A program made the translations under genes and the position numbers. From Fidelibacterota bacterium (GTDB lineage Bacteria > Fidelibacterota > UBA2242 > JAFGTP01), in assembly GCA_021734005.1 (NCBI GenBank), contig JAIPJV010000049.1:1-10175 (forward strand): 10,175 nt of DNA, written 5' to 3'. Each line of letters begins with the position of its first letter. Position 1 is the first letter of the stretch. This document shows positions 6,044 to 10,175 of the stretch, piece by piece. Under the pieces are notes generated by a model that ran no database searches, was not told the origin of the DNA, and was given only the letters and a program-made list of their open reading frames with translations.

Positions 6044-8122
6044 TTACTTCTTAGCCTTTTCCTGGTGATACTCTTCAATGAGTTCTTCCTGAATACTTTC
6101 AGGAAGGGGTTCATACTGATAAAATTCCATTGAAAAATTAGATCGACCACTTGAAATTGATCGCAGGTCGGAAGCATAACCAAACATGGATTTTAAGGGG
6201 ACGCTTCCCGATAATTTTTGCGAACCTTTCCGATGACGACGCATTTTGTTAATATTTCCACGGCGTTTGTTAATATCACCGATTATGTCGCCCATATATT
6301 TGTCAGGAGTATTTATCTCAATTTTCATGATCGGTTCCAGGAGAATAGGATCAGCTTTGGGGAAGGCCTGCCGTAGAGCCAATTTTGTACAACTTCTAAA
6401 AGCCATTTCACTGGAATCAACATCATGGTAACTACCATCGAGTAAAACAAATTTGACATCTACAATTGGATAATCGGCTAAAAGTCCCCGTTTGGCAACC
6501 TTAAGAAATTCGTCTTCAATAACAGGTATAAATTCGCGAGGAATATTGCCACCTTTGATATGATCTTCAAATTCCAGACCTTCGCCGGAATTGGGCTCAA
6601 TTCTAAAAACAACATGAGCATATTGACCGCGTCCACCAGATTGCCGTTTCAGTTTATAATTGTGCTCGGCTTCGGCAGTAATTGTTTCCCGATAGCGAAC
6701 AGCAGGTTCACCAACTTCGATGTCAACCTTGTGTTCTCTTTTCAAGCGGTCAGCAATAACTTCAAGATGCAGCTCACCCATCCCGGAGATCACAGTTTGC
6801 TCGGTTTCGTCATCATATTTGACATTAAAGGAAGGATCTTCCAGAGACAGTTTATTGAGTGCTCTGGATAATTTCTCCCGATCTTTGTTACTTTTTGGTT
6901 TGATGTGCATATCGATTACAGTATCGGGGAATTCTATTTTCTCAAGTATAACGGGTTTTTCTTCATCGCAAAGAGTATCGCCAGTGGTTGTGTATTTTGT
7001 TCCAATAATGGCGCCAATATCACCGGCTACCAGTTTTTCTACATCCTCACGTTCCTTGGCATGGATCCGCATTAAGCGGCCGATGCGTTCCCGCTCCCGT
7101 TTGGCAGGATTATAAATATAAGTACCGGTTTCCAATTCGCCGGAATACACCCGTACAAAAGTTTGCTGACCAACATAAGGATCATTGGTAATCTTGAAAG
7201 CCAGGGCTGATAAAGGACGATGGACTGAAGGTTTTCTGGTAAGAACAGTTTCAGGATCATCAACATCTTTACCTGTTACTGCGCCACGATCAATTGGGGA
7301 GGGCAGGTAGTCAACAATAGCATTCATTATAAATCGAACACCTTTATTTTTGAAGGCAGAACCACAAAAAACCGGCGTGACACACAGATTCAAAACTGCA
7401 TGACGAGCAGCTTTTTTAATATCCTTTTCTGTGATATCTTCATCTTCCAGATATTTAATCATTAGATCTTCATCAAAATCAGCCAGAGTTTCGACCATTT
7501 CTTCATGTTTTTCTTGGGCTTCTTCCTTCATATCGGCAGGAATTTCACTCTCAATCATGTCTAACCCGTCGTAGGTATAGGCTTTCATGGTGATTAGATC
7601 GACCAGCCCTTCGAAATTTTCACCTTGACCAATCGGCAGTTGAAAATAAAGGGGGTTAGCATCCAGCATATCATCCATCATAGTTACAGCCCGATCCAGA
7701 TCAGCTCCCTGTCTGTCCATTTTATTGACAAAGGCGATTCGGGGCACTTTGTATTTGTCAGCCTGGTGCCAGACTGTTTCACTCTGAGGCTCGACTCCGC
7801 CAACTCCACAGAATACCATTACAATTCCATCCAGTACTCGTAGAGACCGCTCTACTTCTATTGTAAAATCAATATGGCCGGGTGTATCAATAATATTTAT
7901 CTGGTGATCTTTCCACTTTGCTGTGATGGCGGCTGAAGTGATCGTAATCCCTCTTTCCTGTTCCTGCTCCATAAAATCGGTAACAGCTTCTCCGTTATGG
8001 GTTTCACCAATTTTATGAGTGATGCCTGAGAAAAACAGCATGCGTTCAGTAGTGGTTGTTTTTCCAGCATCAATATGGGCAACCAGCCCGATATTTCTTA
8101 TTTTTTGGATTAATTGTTTCAT
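6044..8122 (-). CDS. fusA: Translation elongation factor G
   Basis: EF-G is the ribosomal translocase GTPase that, with GTP hydrolysis, moves tRNA and mRNA after peptide transfer and, with RRF, recycles ribosomes. The 692-residue length is normal. GTPase motifs are AHIDAGKT (15-22), RGIT (57-60), DTPGH with the catalytic His83 (79-83), NKMD (133-136) and GSAFKNKG (254-261). Domains II and III follow (about 300-480). Domain IV has GGRGQYAHV (497-505) and the tip loop SYHDVDSSE with His566. Domain V has PLKSMFGYASDLRS near 642-655. The usual TQGR that follows is SSGR here (657-660). The start ATG has AGGAGA 12 nt upstream (8135-8140). The gene stands alone: no rpsL, rpsG or tuf adjoins it, unlike the classical str operon, so it may be one of two EF-G genes or a relocated single copy. 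The P-loop with DAGKT argues for a canonical EF-G. Confidence 0.97.
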   Translation of the reverse strand: MKQLIQKIRNIGLVAHIDAGKTTTTERMLFFSGITHKIGETHNGEAVTDFMEQEQERGITITSAAITAKWKDHQINIIDTPGHIDFTIEVERSLRVLDGIVMVFCGVGGVEPQSETVWHQADKYKVPRIAFVNKMDRQGADLDRAVTMMDDMLDANPLYFQLPIGQGENFEGLVDLITMKAYTYDGLDMIESEIPADMKEEAQEKHEEMVETLADFDEDLMIKYLEDEDITEKDIKKAARHAVLNLCVTPVFCGSAFKNKGVRFIMNAIVDYLPSPIDRGAVTGKDVDDPETVLTRKPSVHRPLSALAFKITNDPYVGQQTFVRVYSGELETGTYIYNPAKRERERIGRLMRIHAKEREDVEKLVAGDIGAIIGTKYTTTGDTLCDEEKPVILEKIEFPDTVIDMHIKPKSNKDREKLSRALNKLSLEDPSFNVKYDDETEQTVISGMGELHLEVIADRLKREHKVDIEVGEPAVRYRETITAEAEHNYKLKRQSGGRGQYAHVVFRIEPNSGEGLEFEDHIKGGNIPREFIPVIEDEFLKVAKRGLLADYPIVDVKFVLLDGSYHDVDSSEMAFRSCTKLALRQAFPKADPILLEPIMKIEINTPDKYMGDIIGDINKRRGNINKMRRHRKGSQKLSGSVPLKSMFGYASDLRSISSGRSNFSMEFYQYEPLPESIQEELIEEYHQEKAKK

Positions 8123-8494
8123 TACTTTCTAATTTCTCCTGATCTTTTTAATTTTCAAATCTTGCTTTCAAATATACTCAAAAACGAGGGCAAAATTAAC
8201 GTTTAATTTTTAAAAAATAAAGATAATTTGTGAAAATTCACTTATTCTTAATATTTGGAAAAGGCTGATATTAAAAACTGCTTGAGTTTTAAGATCATAT
8301 GGCAATTTGCAAAAGTAATGTCCGATAAATAGTAAAATAAGATAAGTGTTACAATATATAAAAAAATTGAAACTCAGTTTTCTTTTCACTTGCATTGCCT
8401 ATTATATTGGAGAAGGATATATTTATAATTGCGATTTTCATGAATAAATTTCAATTATTTAAAATTGCTGTATAATTAGAAAAAAAGATAAAGA
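8123..8494. other. AT-rich upstream region of fusA
   Basis: This stretch of about 370 bp is very AT-rich and carries no convincing gene. A 61-codon minus-strand frame at 8210-8395 is low-complexity and has no good ribosome site or family resemblance. The fusA promoter should lie near its left end. Confidence 0.6.
8171..8199 (-). promoter_or_regulatory. Candidate fusA promoter
   Basis: Read on the minus strand, TTAATT (complement of 8194-8199) and TATATT (complement of 8171-8176) are 17 nt apart. Initiation near 8165 would give a leader of about 42 nt before the ATG at 8122. The -35 matches only 3 of 6 bases, so confidence is low. Confidence 0.3.
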
Positions 8495-8651
8495 AGAACT
8501 CTGGAAGAGTTCAATATTAATAACTGCCGATGGAATAGGTAGAAAGGAATAACTCAGCAATCCCACAGGCGGTATTGGATAAGTAGGATGGCGCTTTTAT
8601 TTTTAACCGGGTTTCACCCGGAGTTACTCACATAACCACTTCCGTGGTTCT
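8495..8651. repeat. Composite four-hairpin palindromic intergenic element
   Basis: Four stem-loops occur in 157 bp: GAACTC/GAGTTC (8496-8512), CTGCC/GGTAG with one G-T pair (8524-8542), CCGGGT/ACCCGG (8607-8621) and AACCAC/GTGGTT (8634-8649). The left pair (8495-8542) and the reverse complement of the right pair (8604-8651) align with each other: both begin AGAAC, have a GGAAG at the first loop, and then TAACT leading into the second hairpin. The whole is therefore an imperfect palindrome of two double-hairpin arms around a roughly 60-bp core. It is richer in GC than its surroundings. The architecture recalls REP/BIME-like or MITE-like dispersed repeats; a structured RNA is the alternative. 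No transposase or clear target duplication is visible. Confidence 0.65.
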
Positions 8652-8981
8652 AGTTTGTTGCAATTAAGTAGATAAAATCTCATAAAAATCTTTGGATTAA
8701 ACAAAATTACAGTAATTATCAAAACAATTTCAACCGAAAATATTTCAGCAGCTCTCATAAAAAAAAACAAAACCAGACAAAACTTTTGCAAATTGATATA
8801 TAAAAATTGAATAAGCTATTTGCTGTGAATCTCAATTCTTTACTGGAAAATAAAATCCCAGCTCGAATTTTATCTAGATCGTTTTTGGATTTAAAAAAAA
8901 AGAAAATTTGATAATTTGATATAATTCCATGATATTATACAACAAGAGAGACAAATCAATAATTAATAAAGGAAAATTACT
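8652..8981. other. AT-rich 330-bp leader region of zwf
   Basis: This region has no gene, recognised riboswitch or strong hairpin. It includes an A9 run around 8893 and several AT-rich promoter-like words near 8908-8938, for example TTGATA at 8908-8913, TATAAT at 8920-8925 and TATTAT at 8933-8938. None has a well-placed partner at 16-18 nt, so I do not assign a definite zwf promoter. Confidence 0.5.
8968..8973 (+). promoter_or_regulatory. Ribosome binding site of zwf, deciding a GTG start
   Basis: AAAGGA lies 8 nt before GTG at 8982. It supports this start, which places the Rossmann GGTGDL motif at residue 13, as expected for the family. The next in-frame ATG is already inside that motif region. 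Confidence 0.65.
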
Positions 8982-10175
8982 GTGGAAAAACCTGGCAATA
9001 GCATTTGTGTAATTTTTGGCGGTACAGGAGATTTAACTAGAAGAAAATTAATGCCAGCTTTATTTAGAGTTCTTAAACAGGATATGTTATCCCCGGATTT
9101 TGCATTGGTTGGTATTAGTTTGGAGGATTATACCCAAAGTTCTTACAAAGAATTAATCAAGAATTCTATAATAAAATATTCAAATTCTGAAGCTATTGAT
9201 AAAAACTTGCTAAAAAAATTCATTGATAAAATTTATTATTTTAAACTAAATGCTAAAAATTCTGAAGCCTATCTTGATATGAAACAGTTTCTAGGGAAAA
9301 TTGATAAAAACATTCAGGGACATAAAAATTATTTATATTATCTGGCAGTGAAACCCGATCTTCATGCACCAATTATTACCAATCTTGGTAGAAGGGGATT
9401 GTCCAAAGAAAAGAATAATGAGGGATGGAAAAGAATCATTATCGAAAAACCTTTTGGTTCTGATCTTTCTTCTGCCCGCTCATTAAACCAATTATTACAA
9501 AAGCACTTTAATGAAAATCAGATCTATCGTATTGACCATTATCTAGGAAAAGAGACCGTGCAGAATATTTTAGCCTTTCGTTTTGCTAATGGCATTTTTG
9601 AGCCTCTCTGGAATCGCAATTATATTGATCATGTTGAAATCACTGGTTCAGAGAAAAATGGTGTTGGAATTAGAGGCGAGTATTATGATCAGGCTGGAGC
9701 CTTGAGAGATATGGTGCAAAATCATCTGCTCCAGATACTGGCTACAATCGCCATGGAACCTCCCAATTCTTTTGAAGCCCGCCAGGTCAGGAATGAGAAA
9801 GTGAAAATATTTCAGGCTTTATGCCCGATTGATGTGGATAATATTGAAAAAAGTGTTATTCGCGGTCAATATATTGCTTCCCAAATAAACGGTAAAAAAG
9901 TTTTGTCCTATAGAAATGAAGATAAAGTTAATCCACAATCTCGAACTGAAACCTATGTTGCTCTCAAGGCTTTCGTTGATAATTGGAGATGGTCAGGTGT
10001 CCCATTCTACATTCGGACTGGAAAAAGACTACCGGCTCGGGTAAATGAAGTTGTGATTAATTTTAAAAAGACACCTCATTATCTATTCAAGCGGATTCAT
10101 CCCAAAGATGTAGGAGCGAATAAATTGATACTTCGTATTCAACCTGACGAAGGAATAGTTATAAAATTTGGTATG
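8982..10175 (+). CDS. zwf: Glucose-6-phosphate 1-dehydrogenase, N-terminal part
   Basis: The frame is open from GTG at 8982 to the window edge, giving 398 residues of a family usually around 490-510, so about 100 residues are missing at the right. The enzyme oxidises glucose-6-phosphate to 6-phosphogluconolactone with NADP+ or NAD+, the first step of the oxidative pentose phosphate (or Entner-Doudoroff) route, in the cytoplasm. Visible motifs are the dinucleotide-binding FGGTGDLTRRKLMPAL (12-27), EKPFG (155-159), the signature RIDHYLGKETVQN (183-195), QNHLLQ with the likely catalytic His248, and RTGKRL (345-350). These are all intact. The Rossmann loop is GGTGDL rather than the commoner GASGDL, a known variation. 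Pgl or gnd partners, if clustered, would be downstream and out of view. Upstream is a long non-coding leader with no operon partner. Confidence 0.96.
   Translation, partial: MEKPGNSICVIFGGTGDLTRRKLMPALFRVLKQDMLSPDFALVGISLEDYTQSSYKELIKNSIIKYSNSEAIDKNLLKKFIDKIYYFKLNAKNSEAYLDMKQFLGKIDKNIQGHKNYLYYLAVKPDLHAPIITNLGRRGLSKEKNNEGWKRIIIEKPFGSDLSSARSLNQLLQKHFNENQIYRIDHYLGKETVQNILAFRFANGIFEPLWNRNYIDHVEITGSEKNGVGIRGEYYDQAGALRDMVQNHLLQILATIAMEPPNSFEARQVRNEKVKIFQALCPIDVDNIEKSVIRGQYIASQINGKKVLSYRNEDKVNPQSRTETYVALKAFVDNWRWSGVPFYIRTGKRLPARVNEVVINFKKTPHYLFKRIHPKDVGANKLILRIQPDEGIVIKFGM

Noticed and set aside
6720..7115. A 131-codon plus-strand ORF inside fusA
   Set aside because: It is Ser-rich and antisense to conserved EF-G sequence, so it is a shadow of the real gene.
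8210..8395. A 61-codon minus-strand ORF upstream of fusA
   Set aside because: It lies in AT-rich DNA, its product is hydrophobic low-complexity sequence unlike any family I know, and no convincing ribosome binding site precedes it.
8495..8651. A riboswitch, tmRNA, RNase P, SRP RNA or group I/II intron in the hairpin region
   Set aside because: I compared it with the conserved cores I remember for these classes and none is present, and the symmetrical two-arm layout fits a repeat better.

Overview
The window is AT-rich bacterial chromosome with compact genes, GTG as well as ATG starts and recognisable Shine-Dalgarno sites. A putative exported lipoprotein, a Cache-type hybrid sensor kinase and a multi-hairpin intergenic element fit a Gram-negative, possibly anaerobic lineage such as an uncultured member of the FCB assemblage (Cloacimonadota- or Delongbacteria-like). 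This placement is a low-confidence inference, since no rRNA or other phylogenetic marker apart from EF-G is present.

Layout, left to right: (1) the 3' end of glmS, an amino-sugar biosynthesis gene cut by the window edge. (2) A GTG-started gene for a CARF-nuclease-like protein of the Card1/Can2 (DUF1887) type, in which both the ligand-binding signature and the nuclease motifs look eroded; no CRISPR array or cas gene is in view. (3) A spacer with a G-rich run, a T8 tract and three tandem 16-bp repeats. (4) A tightly packed two-gene unit: a putative Cache-domain lipoprotein followed 3 nt later by a 944-residue membrane-bound hybrid histidine kinase. (5) A bidirectional terminator separating the kinase from (6) a convergent, apparently solitary fusA (EF-G). 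(7) An 859-bp non-coding region between the divergent fusA and zwf, holding a composite element of four hairpins arranged as an imperfect palindrome. (8) The 5' part of zwf (glucose-6-phosphate dehydrogenase), cut by the right edge.

glmS, fusA and zwf are housekeeping genes for cell-envelope precursors, translation and the oxidative pentose phosphate pathway. The accessory content is the Card1-like gene, the Cache lipoprotein/kinase pair and the hairpin element. The most unusual candidates are the degenerate CARF-nuclease protein, which may be a repurposed or decaying nucleotide-second-messenger effector, and the two-component sensor whose extracytoplasmic sensing appears split between a separate lipoprotein and the kinase's own periplasmic domain.
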